DNA of 64,000 nucleotides, from contig OZ037851.1 of assembly GCA_964035575.1 (NCBI GenBank), positions 62,001 to 126,000 of the forward strand, in the 5' to 3' direction. The position numbers and the translations under genes are program-made. Shown one piece after another: positions 1 through 10,869 of this stretch (positions are counted from its first letter, which is position 1; each line of letters begins with the position of its first letter). Source of the stretch: Rhynchopus sp. YZ270_cl-10. Lineage: Eukaryota > Euglenozoa > Diplonemea > Diplonemida > Diplonemidae. The notes beneath the pieces were generated by a model. The model did not search any database. It was not told the DNA's origin and saw only the letters and a program-made list of their open reading frames with translations.

Positions 1-194
1 AAGTGTTTCGCTGAATTTTTTTGCGTAGTTTTTTTGTGTGGTCAAAAAAAAAAAAAAATGACGGCAGCTGAAAAAAAATGCCAAGAATGAGACTACTAAT
101 AAACGCCTTGAATGGTCTCACATTCAATACACACAGCATCACATTTTTTACCCACCCATTCCCCCTTTTGAAGTCTACCTGAAAGACCTCCCGC

Positions 195-2059
195 TTAGAA
201 TAGATCTTTATCGCTTTTGAGCTTCGCCTTCTTCCACATGGGGAGCGCGTGGAACTCTTCTGAGGACATGTCCATGACAGCGACGAAGTCCTCCTCGGAC
301 ATGTAGGTCTCTCGCTTCATAACGTTGATGTCTTCTCTCGTGAGCGTCGACTTCGAGACACGCAGCTCTTCGTAGGGGTACTTCTTCTCTTCCCCTGTGG
401 GCACGTTCTTGCGCTTCTCAATGACCAACTCCCACTTCTCCATGTCCTCCACCTTCTTTTTGATGGGAGTCTTCTTCTTTTTCTCCTTCTTATCCTTCTT
501 CTCGCTCTCTTTCTCGGGAGCGTCTTTGTCTTTGTCTTTGTCTTCTTCGCCCTTCTCTGTGTCGGATTCCGGAAGGGACGGTGTCGATTCCTCGTCGGAA
601 TCTGGTGGAGGTGGGTCACTGCCTTCGTCGCTGTCGGGAGGGGGTGGGGCAGACTCGTCGTCGGAGTCTGGCGGTGGGGGTGCGCTGCCGCTGTCGTCAT
701 CGGAGTCGGGTGGGGGCGGGCCACTCGAGGAGTCGGAGTTGGAGGAGTCGTCGTCGCTGTCCAGCGAGGGTGCGCTGCTGTCGTCATCGCTGTCGGGGAG
801 CGGCGCGCTGCTACTGCTACTACTGCTGCTGCTGCTGCTGCTGCTCTCAGACGCCTTGTCCATTCCATTGTAAAACCCTTCCTTCCGAAGACGCTCAATC
901 TCCTCCTGCTCTTCTTCCATCCTCGTTTTTCGCTTGTCGAGTCTGTTGGGGTGAAGAGAAGTGGAGAAGTGGGGAAGTGGAGAGGTGAGGTGACATACTT
1001 TTCGCCCTTCTTTTCCTTAACCTCTCCCTTTTTTTTTATTTTCCCTTCGCGGGCCTTTTGCTTGCGTTTGACCTGGTGGTGGGTTGGTGTGTACATAGGA
1101 TTTAACAGCAATCTCTTGCATTCAGTGGTGATTTCGAGTGGCATTTTGTGGGTAGTGATGCATACTCGTTTTGAAGGGTCTAGCAGTGTGATGATCACGT
1201 GGTCGTCGTCACCTGCGACGAGAAGGCCGGATTTGCATTTGTAGGACACAATTTTGCGGAACTTTGCGGCGTTTAAGCTGGACACAACACGCCCACCAGC
1301 TCGCTCCACGAGCCCGTCGTCCTGTGTTGGGTTTATTGAAAGAAACAAATATTTTTACAAAAAAAAGGTGTGCACACGTGGGTGATGATCGTCTCCGTGA
1401 GACGCACAACGAGCTTGTGAGAGTCTGTGAGACACTGCGAGCTAGCAGTGTATTTTTTGGGCCGGTTGGGGGGGGTCAGTGACCCCCCCCCAAATTTTCT
1501 CCGGAAATTTGGGCCGGTGGGGGGGGTCAGTTTTTTCAGCTGGGTTTGAGGTGTTTCCTCGGCGTGGTGTAAAAAGCTACACATTTACACCGTACCCAAA
1601 AAATTTTTCGCCTGCGGCGCCATTTTTTTTGTTTTTTTTTTGCTCCGCAAAAAAAAAATATATACAGTTCACTATGTTCCCTGGTCGTGCTGAAAAATAA
1701 ATTTGGGCAAAAAAACAAACTGACCCCCCAAACTTAAAATCTGGATTCCTGGATAAGACACTGCGAGCTAGTGAAAAAAAAAAATCTCTCCCAAAGACGC
1801 TCTGTTGATCTTGGGTAAAAGTCGCGAAGAACGGCGGGAAAATGGGGAGAGAGATGAATTGAAGGCTAGCTTCACCTCTGACTTTGTCACATTAGTGTTG
1901 CCGAGAGCTAGCGGAAGATGAAAAAGAATCACACCACACGCATACGTTTCTGAGTGACCCGAAGGTGGCACCACCTGAGCCCGACTCTTCCTCCATGACG
2001 CGTTCAATTTCTTCGATCAACGCGTCCATCTCTGCCTCCTCGTCATTGCCAGTCGCCAT
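195..2059 (-). CDS. Three-exon gene, acidic/Ser-Pro-rich protein with C-terminal villin headpiece (394 aa predicted)
   Basis: Exons read 2059-1946, 1321-999 and 942-195. Introns 1322-1945 (donor GTATGC, acceptor ACACAG) and 943-998 (GTATGT, CAACAG) keep the frame exactly and give 394 residues. The last ~62 residues match the villin headpiece, an F-actin-binding fold: YPYEEL, then YMSEEDF, EEFHALPMWKK and a terminal LF, spaced as in villin and dematin. Upstream are a poly-Ser run, several PPPPDSD(D/E) repeats and a Lys-rich block, probably a disordered linker. The first exon is acidic (MATGNDEEAEMDALIEE). The family suggests attachment of actin filaments; the N-terminal two thirds has no fold I recognise. 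The start is the only ATG upstream of a clean donor. Intron 1 is unusually long and carries a dispersed repeat with an insertion. Confidence 0.88.
1380..1795. repeat. Dispersed repeat (GTGAGAC family) in intron 1, split by an insertion
   Basis: The unit reads about CGTGAGACGCACAACGAGC, then a GTGAGACACTGCGAGCTAG stretch and AATCTCTCC. It is interrupted at 1446-1755. A fuller uninterrupted copy lies at 48921-49010 and its tail recurs near 3305-3325. Confidence 0.65.
1446..1755. mobile_element. 310-bp insertion with a 16-bp target duplication
   Basis: The sequence AGACACTGCGAGCTAG occurs at 1430-1445 and again at 1756-1771. Between them lies G/C-run-rich sequence with a short local hairpin (AAATTT..CCGGAAATTT) and A/T runs. 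The copy of the host repeat at 48 kb lacks the insertion. There is no coding content and no clear terminal inverted repeat. The long duplication would fit a retroposed short element, but the class is unknown. Confidence 0.55.
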
Positions 2060-3763
2060 TTCTTTATGTGTGTTGTATACGTTCCTTCCTAAGGGTTTGA
2101 GCTGGTGGTTTAAATGATACCAATCATGCGAAAGAAGAACTACAGCGAGGAGGGGTGCATGGGGTATTTATTGAATCCGTTCGTGAAAAAAGCATAACGG
2201 CCGCCGCTGAGGGTCTAACTTTGTTTGTGTGTGGGGGGGAAAAGGGTGCACAGCAGAAACTGTACACAGCAAAACAAAACTGTAGCGAAGTACCCCTACA
2301 TCCAGGAGGGGGAGAGGGATTGCCTCTCTGTACTACACACGACAAGAAAAATAACAATTTGAAAGAGACGGTTGTTGCAAAAGCCTTTGTTGTGCATTCT
2401 AGGAAGGGTTGGTCAGATCAACTGCTCTCGCATTGAGCTACCTGAGACCTTCAAAAGAAAAGAAAACAATTGTATGAGCCAAGATGGGCTAGTTTCTGCT
2501 CTGCTGCAAAAGAGGAACCCGGCACAGGATATGGCGAGTTTTCTCATCTCCGACGAAATCTCGGGAAATTTTCAAAACAAAAATGGTTTCATATACTTTC
2601 AAATCAAAGAAAGAGAAAGTATATAAAAAGCGAGTAAACCAGGGGTGAAATGACGCACATATGCGAAATAGGGGTACGGGTTTGTTCTAACATTCATCAC
2701 ATAATACCGCGTAAAAAAATGGCAGACAGCAGTTCATTAAAACAAAAATCGAACAGAACATCCTAGCAGATGTCAAATTATATCAGGTTACCTTTTGGGG
2801 TGGCGGTTTATGGACTGAGCCATATTTATTAAGACCCCCTCTCCTGGAAAGGAGTGGGGGAAGGTTTGACGCCTGCGTGCAGTGAAAAATATCAGGGTTG
2901 GTAGAGCAAAGCGGAGATGTAAGCTGCACCTAAGCCTCCTAAGTCATCTATAGGCGTGTAGGGGCGTTTTGCAACTCTGAACTGCAAAATAGCGAGAATA
3001 GCAGTGTCTGATGAGGCGATAGCGCGAAAGCTACACCAAAGATTTTCCAGTAAAACCGTGTATTTTTGCAGACACATTGAGTAAGAAACCCATGGACACG
3101 TAAGAAATACGCGGGAATAAAGAAGACGGTCTGCCACGCTGTGAAACGAATAAGAGGGTGTCATTGACACGTTTGGAGTGTCGTTTGGGTGTCCCCTACC
3201 CAAAAAGGCACATCAGATGACCACTTTATAGGCTCAGCTGGAAAGCTGACACAAAAAGTGGCCGCTGACGGAATAAAAATTGGGGAAAATTTAGTTTAAA
3301 AAAAAATCTCTCCCCGTTCATAGATGGCCCAATATTGCGCACCAGAGAGACCGTTTTCCGCGGATCCCTAATGGCCATACTAGGATCTGAAAAAACCCAA
3401 AATGACCAAATTTGGTTCCTCTGTTGAACGTACAACACAACCAACACACTGGCACACCTCCACAACACCGATGGCCCAAAAAGACAAAACAAAACGTAAA
3501 GTAATAATTATATCCCACCCCCCCACCGACCTGCCCTCCCCACCCCCACCACGTATTTATGTGTCGAACACGATTTCATTAAAATAGCAGCAAAACAGCT
3601 CGTAATGGTTGCGCAAGCATTGTCGCGATATTTCCCCGTCTTCGCCGATCTTTTTTATCAACGTTTCGGTGAGTTTGGTGTTCTGCTGTGGTGTTGTGGT
3701 TATGTTCACAAAAATGAATTGCTAAGATATGAAGAGACGGTAATGTTATTTTAGTAGTTCAGA
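2060..3763. other. Spacer without a supportable gene; contains half of a small inverted-repeat element
   Basis: Short chance ORFs only. Positions 2751-2835 match the right half of the element at 10533-10684 (shared CGAACAGAAC, CAGGTTACCTTTT and a GGTTTATGGA..GAGCCATAT end). About 2920-2950 holds one instance of a recurrent short motif (CCTAAGCCTCCTAAGTCA). The tail of the GTGAGAC repeat lies near 3305-3325. Confidence 0.5.
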
Positions 3764-4033
3764 TTAACCCTTTACGGCAGAACATATACGTCCACGCATG
3801 CCTGGAGTGCCTTCTACTTGAGAGGAGGAATACGAAGAGAGCATCGCTTGGTCCTCGTACCCACACCCGTTTGGGATAAGGGAGACGCCACCCAAGAGGA
3901 CGTCTTCAATGAGCCCAGAAGGCTGTTCAGACAGAGTAGGCAATGTGGGAGCGACACCTTGGCAGTAGTCTTGCTTCTGTGAGTACACGAAGTTCGACAG
4001 CTCATTCCGCACAGTCAGGGTTATCTAGCAGGA
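3764..4033 (-). other. GC-rich open stretch, possible extra 3' exon of the neighbouring gene
   Basis: On the minus strand a frame is open from about 4028, just after a plausible acceptor (CCTGCTAG), to a stop at 3764. It has the codon bias of local exons (VRNELSNFVYSQKQDYCQG and onward). It could be a further exon of the MGCGQS gene, but no GTATGY donor links them. The stop lies beside TTAACCCTTTACGG (3764-3777), which looks like a piggyBac-type end, so it may instead be element sequence. No known domain. Confidence 0.3.
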
Positions 4034-4105
4034 CAAAGGGACTCCTGCAGTAGGGAATCCGAAGAAGTTGTGTGCGATGTTTCTCCCCCCTGAGCTCACC
4101 GAGTC

Positions 4106-4965
4106 CTACCCACCGCGGTGGGGAGTTGCCCCCCACCCCACTGAGGTGGGGAGGTGCATAACCGCGAAGAACATGAGCGTCTGCAGCATTTGTGTGCTGT
4201 ATTCCAAGTGGCTGGGCAAACAGTAGGGACGGGTTTCAAACTTCGTGACTGATGTTCCGTTCCAGAGTGGGGCCAAATCAGCAAACGTTTTGAGTTCTTC
4301 TTTATATCTGCGGCTGGACAACTGGAAGCATTTCATCGAAACTGAATGAGGACGGCAGAGCTGCATGCAGGAAAAGGTGAAACCACCTCGCAAGATCGCG
4401 AGGCTGAGAAGGCTGCAGAACTGAATTGATCAAGAAACATAAAAAGAAATGATGGGGTTGTCAGAATCGTCTTCTGCTGACATCGTTTTTTTTGAAACAA
4501 AATACATACATCGGGAACGGGCTGGGAAAACTTTAATAGCATCCTTTTCGTTATGCAGTCGTTTTCGATGTGCGATTTGAAGTTTGTGGTGTGGATTGCT
4601 AGGCCGTTTTCGAGGATGCGGTCGAAGAGGAAGTCTGTCTTGCGTGTCTCTAGGTCGCCTTCGAAGATTTCGACTGCTTCTAGGAGGTCCTTCCAGAGGT
4701 CGCTGTTGTCACCTCGGGCTGAGTTCTGCACTATCACGCAGCCGCACACGAGACGCTCACTGTAGTTGACACGCGTGACCTCAAGACAGCTCATCACGAC
4801 GTCGAAGTCGTCAGTGTCCTCTCTCGCAGCCTGCTGCTCATAGCGCATCCGCATGGCCCGCCACCTCCTAGGGTACGCTCGCATCGGGTCTGCGTACATC
4901 AGCTCATACTGGTTCTGACCCGACTGCCTCCTCGTTTCCACTACAGCACTCTGCCCGCATCCCAT
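4106..4965 (-). CDS. Small protein with N-terminal MGCGQS acylation motif (223 aa predicted)
   Basis: Translation starts at ATG 4965 with MGCGQS, a classical N-myristoylation plus palmitoylation motif (Gly2, Cys3, Ser6), so membrane anchoring is expected. Exon 1 (4965-4510) ends at a GTATGT donor. Exon 2 (4321-4106) follows a TTCCAG acceptor, with a 188-nt intron in phase 0. The body is helical and charged (RRWRAMRMRYEQQ; DLLEAVEIFEGDLETRK) with no domain I recognise. Reading through the donor gives low-quality sequence, which supports splicing. The exon 2 boundary is inferred from codon quality and phase. The last residues come from a short C/G-rich hairpin-like tract (4112-4155), so the true 3' end may differ. 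Exon 1 confidence is high, exon 2 moderate. Confidence 0.68.
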
Positions 4966-6339
4966 TGAGTTGCCAAGAACGGATTTGCAGAACCCCGTAT
5001 CTATGATAAGAAAATGAAAAGATCTGTGGGTGGGAGAATATGATGGAAAGAAGGAGAAGGGGAAAATGTCAGTGTGGTGGGGGGACACTCTTCGGGATGA
5101 ATTTTGACGTCGAAAAAAAAAATACTGTGTTTCAAAAAAAATATGCAGCACGGTATATGCGAACGCCTTCAAGACAGTGAGGGGATGAATAAATGAGGGG
5201 TGGGGATGATCTTTTATTTGCACAAAAATGGGGGTTTCAAATAGGGGTGAGTTTCAATAATAACATAACGTATCAAGGGAAGGGAAGGGGTGGCACGCTA
5301 GCCCAAAGAGGGGGAAGGTCGTCGTGGAGACCTGAGGAGAAATAGGAAAACAACAACAGAAAATGCAAAGAGTCTCAGACACCAAAGCCTACTCTTGTAT
5401 GTCCGGTCATTAAAAAAGAAAATAACAACATCGAAAGACGTGCTTCGCGTTGCGCATGGCATTATTCGCATGTCTTTCTTCGGGTATGTGGTGGGTCTGT
5501 GATGATGCATGAAACGAACCTGGTACGGAAACCACCAACCCTGAGTTGTGAAAACGGAAGTACACGCTGGTGAAGACTGGGCGAAACAAAAACAAAACAG
5601 TTGGTCACGACCAACCATTTTTTTTTGACACCCCAAAAAGAACATTCAGTGAACTCACTGCACAGGGTTTTGAGCGAACAAACCTCTGTGAATGGTCTAC
5701 AATATCATCACAGCAAAAATAACAAAAGTGGAGGTGAAAAAGGCACAGACGGAGGTAGCCGATTTTAACGAAAAAGAAGAAAGACAACGTACTCGTAACA
5801 TGTGTTGCAAATGTTGTCTTGTGTGCGAATATAAAAAGCAAAAGGAGGTTTAAACAAAATGTCATAATTTATTAAAGCTCAAAAAAAGAGAATTTTGTTT
5901 ACGCGAAAGGAAAGTTTCAATATTGGTGCCCGAAAAATTAGGTAAAAATGGAATACCCAAACCCCCATATGGGGAACACCAAATATGCATTCAAAACGTG
6001 GTATCCCTGTTCGACGCAGACGTGCAGCAAAAAAGAAAAACAAAAGTTAGATTCATTTTATTTCAATTCAGAACAGAAAGCAAAAAATAGAAAAAAAATT
6101 ATTGACAATAATCAGTGTCGCCGGGCAACATACATGCTTCAAATACTGAAAACAATGAACACTTTTGCATCATTTGAATGACACCCGCTGTGCGGCTGCA
6201 TGAGAATTGAATAGTCACAAAAATCTGTATTCCAAATAACGGGTAAAAAAGAAACCCCAAAATCGATAAAAATAAATGTACAGCAAATCGTTAGTCACTT
6301 CCAAAGGTCTGTTACAATTTACCGTAATCGTAAAAATTG
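4966..6339. other. AT-rich spacer, no gene seen
   Basis: Only short, AT-biased chance ORFs on both strands and several homopolymer runs. The start of a repeat-dense stretch is reached near 6300. Confidence 0.5.
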
Positions 6340-6402
6340 TGGACCGTAAAATGTTCCAGTTTGCCAAAAAACCCCAAAAAGTTCCAGAATTTTTACGGTC
6401 CA
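6340..6402. repeat. Palindromic short repeat, TGGACCGTAAAA family, copy 1
   Basis: It starts TGGACCGTAAAATGTTCCAG and ends GAATTTTTACGGTCCA, an imperfect 63-bp inverted repeat. Copies 2 and 3 are at 7674-7736 and 57734-57802. Flanks in all three carry extra CCGTAATCGT-like words. Confidence 0.75.
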
Positions 6403-6429
6403 ACATTTTTTTGGGGGGTTTTTTTGTGT

Positions 6430-6793
6430 TAGGGAAGGCTCGTTTTTCCTTTTAATGTTACAAAGTAACAATAAACCATTTTTCCCGGTGACCCCCCCCT
6501 CCCCACCCCCTATGTTACACGGAAAAACCGTTTTTCCGAATTGTCATTTATTGTAACAACAAGGCGCAGTGGACGTGCACATCCGAAAACACCCGCATTT
6601 GCATTTCCGGAATCCGTCCGCACTGTGGTGGGGTCAATCTGCCGAAATGGACAAGTTCTTGTTGTTGGAAAAAGCCACTTTTTCCCGCCATTGTTACAAA
6701 AAAAAAAGTTTTTTCCCCGGATTTCGGTCGGACCCCCTCCCCCCCCTTTATTGTTACTTTGTAACATTAAATGGAAAAACGAGCCTTCCCTTA
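6430..6793. mobile_element. Non-autonomous element with ~45-bp terminal inverted repeats
   Basis: The left end AGGGAAGGCTCGTTTTTCC followed by TTAATGTTACAAAGTAACAA is mirrored at 6745-6793. The interior contains another inverted repeat and a diverged copy of a module (CACTGTGGTGGGGTCAATCT at 6619-6638) that recurs at 16-17 and 61 kb. No coding capacity. Superfamily not assigned. Confidence 0.65.
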
Positions 6794-6839
6794 GCAGTTT
6801 TTGGTTTTTTGGTTTTTTTTTCCCCCTTTTCAGTCAGGG

Positions 6840-7600
6840 TTTCCGCCAGGATTTGGGGTTTCAGAAATTGGGGTGTACCATGAAAACGACCTCCAAAAAA
6901 AAAAATTTTCTCCCCGAAAAAGCGGTCGTCGCGCGCTTCGCGCGCGCCTCCCTGGCAGACACAGGTAGAGACGAAGCGTGCGGGGGGGTGCTACAAAAAT
7001 TTTTTTTGGGAAGGGTTGAAAGGCAGAAGGGGAGGCGCGAGATACGCTCACTACCGGTTGAGGTGTCACTTCCACTGGGCTGCAGAAGGGCGGTCTTAGG
7101 TAGAGGTGGTTCGTTTGGAGGTCGGGGGTGGAAGCTTAACAAGGTAAGGTGTCTTGTGAGAGGGTGGTGGTATTTGCTTTTTTCATTGCATGGCGCTACA
7201 CAGTGATTACAGTGCTGCCGTTGGAACATGTAATAGAAAGTGAATGCACTCGTCGCTTGCACCGAAGCCTCCTTTAGTTTAGAATATAGCAACATCAAAT
7301 AACCAGCAACACAGCGCCGCAGGCGCACGGTACGCTACTTTTTCTCTTTTTTTTCTAGATTTTACCCCCCTTTTCTTCCACTTCTTTTGACACAGCGAGC
7401 CAAACGCTCTGCACGGTGGGGTCACATGACCACAGGGGGTCATCTACAACCTCTAAAACCCCATTTTTCTCGGGGTGTACTTAAATCCCTGTAAAAATCC
7501 AAAATTTTCCGGGGAAAATATTGGGGTGTACCAAAGTACACCCCGGTACACCCTGGCGGAAACCCTGTTTTCCACCCGCCCATCCGAGCGGGTGAATTTT
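6840..7600. repeat. Nested foldback sequences
   Basis: TCAGGGTTTCCGCCAG (about 6835-6850) is inverted near 7551-7566 (TGGCGGAAACCCTG). GGGGTGTACC words occur at both sides. ORFs over this stretch use both strands equally and look like by-products of repeats. Confidence 0.45.
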
Positions 7601-7673
7601 TTTTTCCCCCCGATGAAACCAAAAACCGCTAAGTACTCGGCAGGCCAAAACCACATCTGGATCGTAATATATC

Positions 7674-7736
7674 TGGACCGTAAAAATGTTCCAGTTTTCC
7701 AAAAAACCGAAAAAGTTCCAGAATTTTTACGGTCCA
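7674..7736. repeat. Palindromic short repeat, TGGACCGTAAAA family, copy 2
   Basis: 63 bp with ends TGGACCGTAAAAATGTTCCAG-like and CAGAATTTTTACGGTCCA. It is followed by three more ACGGTCCA words to 7790, as if ends had been amplified. Confidence 0.75.
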
Positions 7737-7790
7737 AGTATTATACGGTCCAAAATTTTTACGGTCCACAATTTTTACGATTACGGTAGA

Positions 7791-10532
7791 CAGAATCGCC
7801 AAGACAAGAAGCCTTTCTCTGTCGCAAAGTCTTTACCTCAGTGTTGTCTATCAACGCTTGATTGTGGAACGACTTTTAACTTTCCTTAGAGGTGGTGTTT
7901 TTGTATCACAAAGACAAAGAAAATACATGGAAGAACGGTAAGAAGGCTCTGTCGTTAGCCACCTTACTCAAATTATAACGTTTTGGTGTGAAAGTTTGTT
8001 TTTCTTTGAAAACAGATAATTTTAATCCCAAAAGATGGAATTGTCTGGTATGTGTTTCCTCGTAATAATAAAACACAGCGTTCTGTCCTGAAGATTGGTC
8101 GAACGAAATTCGCGGGTCAGGTGAAAACCCAAACAGGAATATTGCGAGTAAAAAACCGCTTTGGGAATAAAAAGGCTATCAAAAAAATACTGAAGTACCA
8201 TTGCATTCAATCACCCACGGAATAATTGAAATACGCCTCTCGTGCGCACAAATGAAAAATAAGAATATTTTAGAATAAGAACGAAATTCTTGAGTACAAA
8301 TGCCACGGTGTTTCAGGGCCGGGATAGGAGGTGTGATTCATTTGTATTCACATACATTTTTTTTTTTTTTCCTGTTGTTTTCTTGAAAAACACGATTCAC
8401 CCACAGTGTTGCGGGAGACAGCTCTAGGAAGGCTACAGGATGCCTTTGGGTCATTTCTTAAACAGGAAAATGCACACATTTTAGTCCTAAACTGCTCGCA
8501 ACTGGGTTAGAACTATACCCAAAGGAAGCAACCCTGAAAAAGGACGAACCTCAACGAACTGAATAAGCGCGAAAACGCTAAAGTTTGCGCAAGTTTCTCA
8601 AGATCAAAGGGAAGGGCACAGAGCGTGACGATACACCTCAATAAGAGATCAAAAAGGTGTGTGAACAACCTCAGCAATTCCCTAGGTCTTGTCCAAGAAA
8701 CACACAGTCATGATATCGTTGTTGCACAAGAAAACGCCATAATTTCATAATACGTTACAATCAAAGAATAGAAAGCATATAAAAAAAAATATATTTAAAA
8801 TAACCATCGCACAAAAGAATGAATGTGCGTCGTGCACATATCTAATTCACACGGGATCCACAAACAAGCGATACCAACCCTTCTTAGGTACGAAACGCAC
8901 CTTAGTTTTTATTCCACCTGCGTTTTGTTGATCACCCTGTATTCATGGGGGTTAATACTACGCAAAGAAAGTATGCTCGAACGCTTGCATGAGCACGCAA
9001 TGCAAAGCAAAGCAAAGGCGCTCATACAATGCCCACCATTCAGGTTGGCGGAGTTTGCAAAGAGATCCTGTGCGCTCCTGTGACGGGTCGCTTCACATTA
9101 AAATGAAATTTCCAACCCTAAAATTGGAGCTCAAGCAGTTCTCAAAAGTATAAAAAAAAAATATGTTGATAATAAGGTGTAACCCAAAGATAGAAGACAA
9201 TGCAACAGGCCTTTTTTCTCGACTGATGCAATGAAAAAAAATATAAGAACTTCGGTTGTATGAAATTCAACTCTGTGTGGTTTCCCTTGGCAGAGGACAC
9301 GGCACACTGAGGTGACAGTTATACCACATGAAAAAAGAGAAAGAATAAAAGTTGGTAAGATAAACCATGTGTTTACACCTTAAAAAGACAAATGTCTTAC
9401 GGGACACACACATTTTGAAACAAAAAAAAAACATATGCAAATAACATAACAAATTATTCACATGGATGTCTGTTGACCAGATCGTGCAACCAAAGCACCT
9501 GGTGAAGGAGAGATTGAAAAGGAAAGCAAAAAGGTGGAAAGATAGCACCTTGCGCCACAGTGGTCCCAACGAACTGAAGAGGAGAGGTGAGGGAAAAAAA
9601 AAACTGAGACGAAAAAGTAAAATGAACCTAAGCATCGTGTGCATAGTCTTAGTCTTAGTCATACAGAAGGCAGAGAAAGGTTCCTTGCCACACAGCTCAA
9701 AAAAAAAAAGACAGTAAAAGTGCAAACACCTCACTGACACGAGGCATTCTCTTTTTTGGCGACGACACTTTTTACAAATACTTTTACAAGTGGGAAAATA
9801 TACATGGCATCGTTTCAGTAGCATGCACGGAGCATATCGTTGTGCATTGTTACAAAGACACGCCATGGCAAAAAGGAGAGAACCTTCAGGACCCCTTGAA
9901 AGCGACACGACACAAAACTAGAGTGCGACATAGATGGGACACAAATAACTCTGGATTTCTTTTTTCTTTTCTATTCGTTGCAAATATGGAAAGAAAGACC
10001 AACAGCCTGGGTGGGCATAGGTTCAAAAAAAAATCTGCAGCTGTCACAGAGCGACGTCAATACTATTATGCTGTATTGTTGAAGCCATCTGATGGTGCGG
10101 GTGTGGTATAAAATGAGGGGGCGAGTGTGGTGAAGCTACTCACCACAAAAAAGGTAAAAAAAGGGGGCGTTTTTGACACACAAAAAAAACGCATTATTCC
10201 TGAAAAAGCAAACACCATTCGAAAGAGGAGACGATGTGCGGGACACACAACACGCTTCATTTGCAACGTGAGTTTTTGTAGCACACAATACGTCATCTGA
10301 AAAACCATTGTACCCATTGTACCTACCATTTGCCACAATGGTTACACAAAAATTATCAAAAAAAAGGTAGAACTTCCAGAAAAATCCTGAAAAGGTCGAA
10401 CATTAGTACGGTCGATAATTTGTACGAATACGGCATCACAGAACTTACAAAAGGGGTGGCGGGAGCTTGAGGGATGAGCACAAAAAGAGAGAAAAGTCGG
10501 TAAATAATGTAACGATGAGATCAACCTCGTGT
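7791..10532. other. AT-rich spacer, no gene seen
   Basis: ORFs here are short and AT-biased, with none of the codon bias of the host exons. Instances of the recurrent short motif lie near 7936-7972, 9347-9390 and 9612-9655. A degenerate TGGACCGT-like copy may lie at 10366-10432. Confidence 0.5.
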
Positions 10533-10684
10533 AGTATATAGCTCAGTCCATGAACCTCCTCACCCCAAAAGGTAACCTGAGCACTCTTATGCGAACAGAA
10601 CGTCCTATAGGAGATGTTAAAGGATATCCCAAGTAAGTGATCAGGTTACCTTTTTGTGGGTTTATGGAGTAAGCCATATATAGT
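10533..10684. mobile_element. MITE-like element, ~45-bp inverted ends
   Basis: The left end (AGTATATAGCTCAGTCCAT then CACCCCAAAAGGTAACCTGA) is the imperfect inverse of the right end (TCAGGTTACCTTTTTGTGGG then TATGGAGTAAGCCATATATAG). It is 152 bp and non-coding. A second, half-size copy is at 2751-2835. Confidence 0.7.
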
Positions 10685-10869
10685 CTATTAGCTTTAACTA
10701 AAGTGTTGGAAGCGCAACGGCAGACACCTCAACGTACGTCGACACCCAACAGCAAAGGCACGGTGAAATGCACCCTAAAAAAAGCGAGGATGTGTTGTAA
10801 GGGTAGGTTGCAACACGTGGAGGGGATCCTCGAGGGGGAGAGGGTGGGGGTGGGTTGGGGGGGGGGGGG

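Noticed and set aside
397-873. Long plus-strand ORF opposite the headpiece gene (poly-Leu/Ser)
   Set aside because: It is the antisense shadow of poly-Ser and PPPPDSD repeats on the minus strand.
6541-7206. 221-residue plus ORF
   Set aside because: It crosses from one inverted-repeat element into another; low complexity and no family motif.
9267-9908. 213-residue Phe/Leu/Cys-rich minus ORF
   Set aside because: Composition follows the A-rich plus strand; no domain, no homologous copy in the window.
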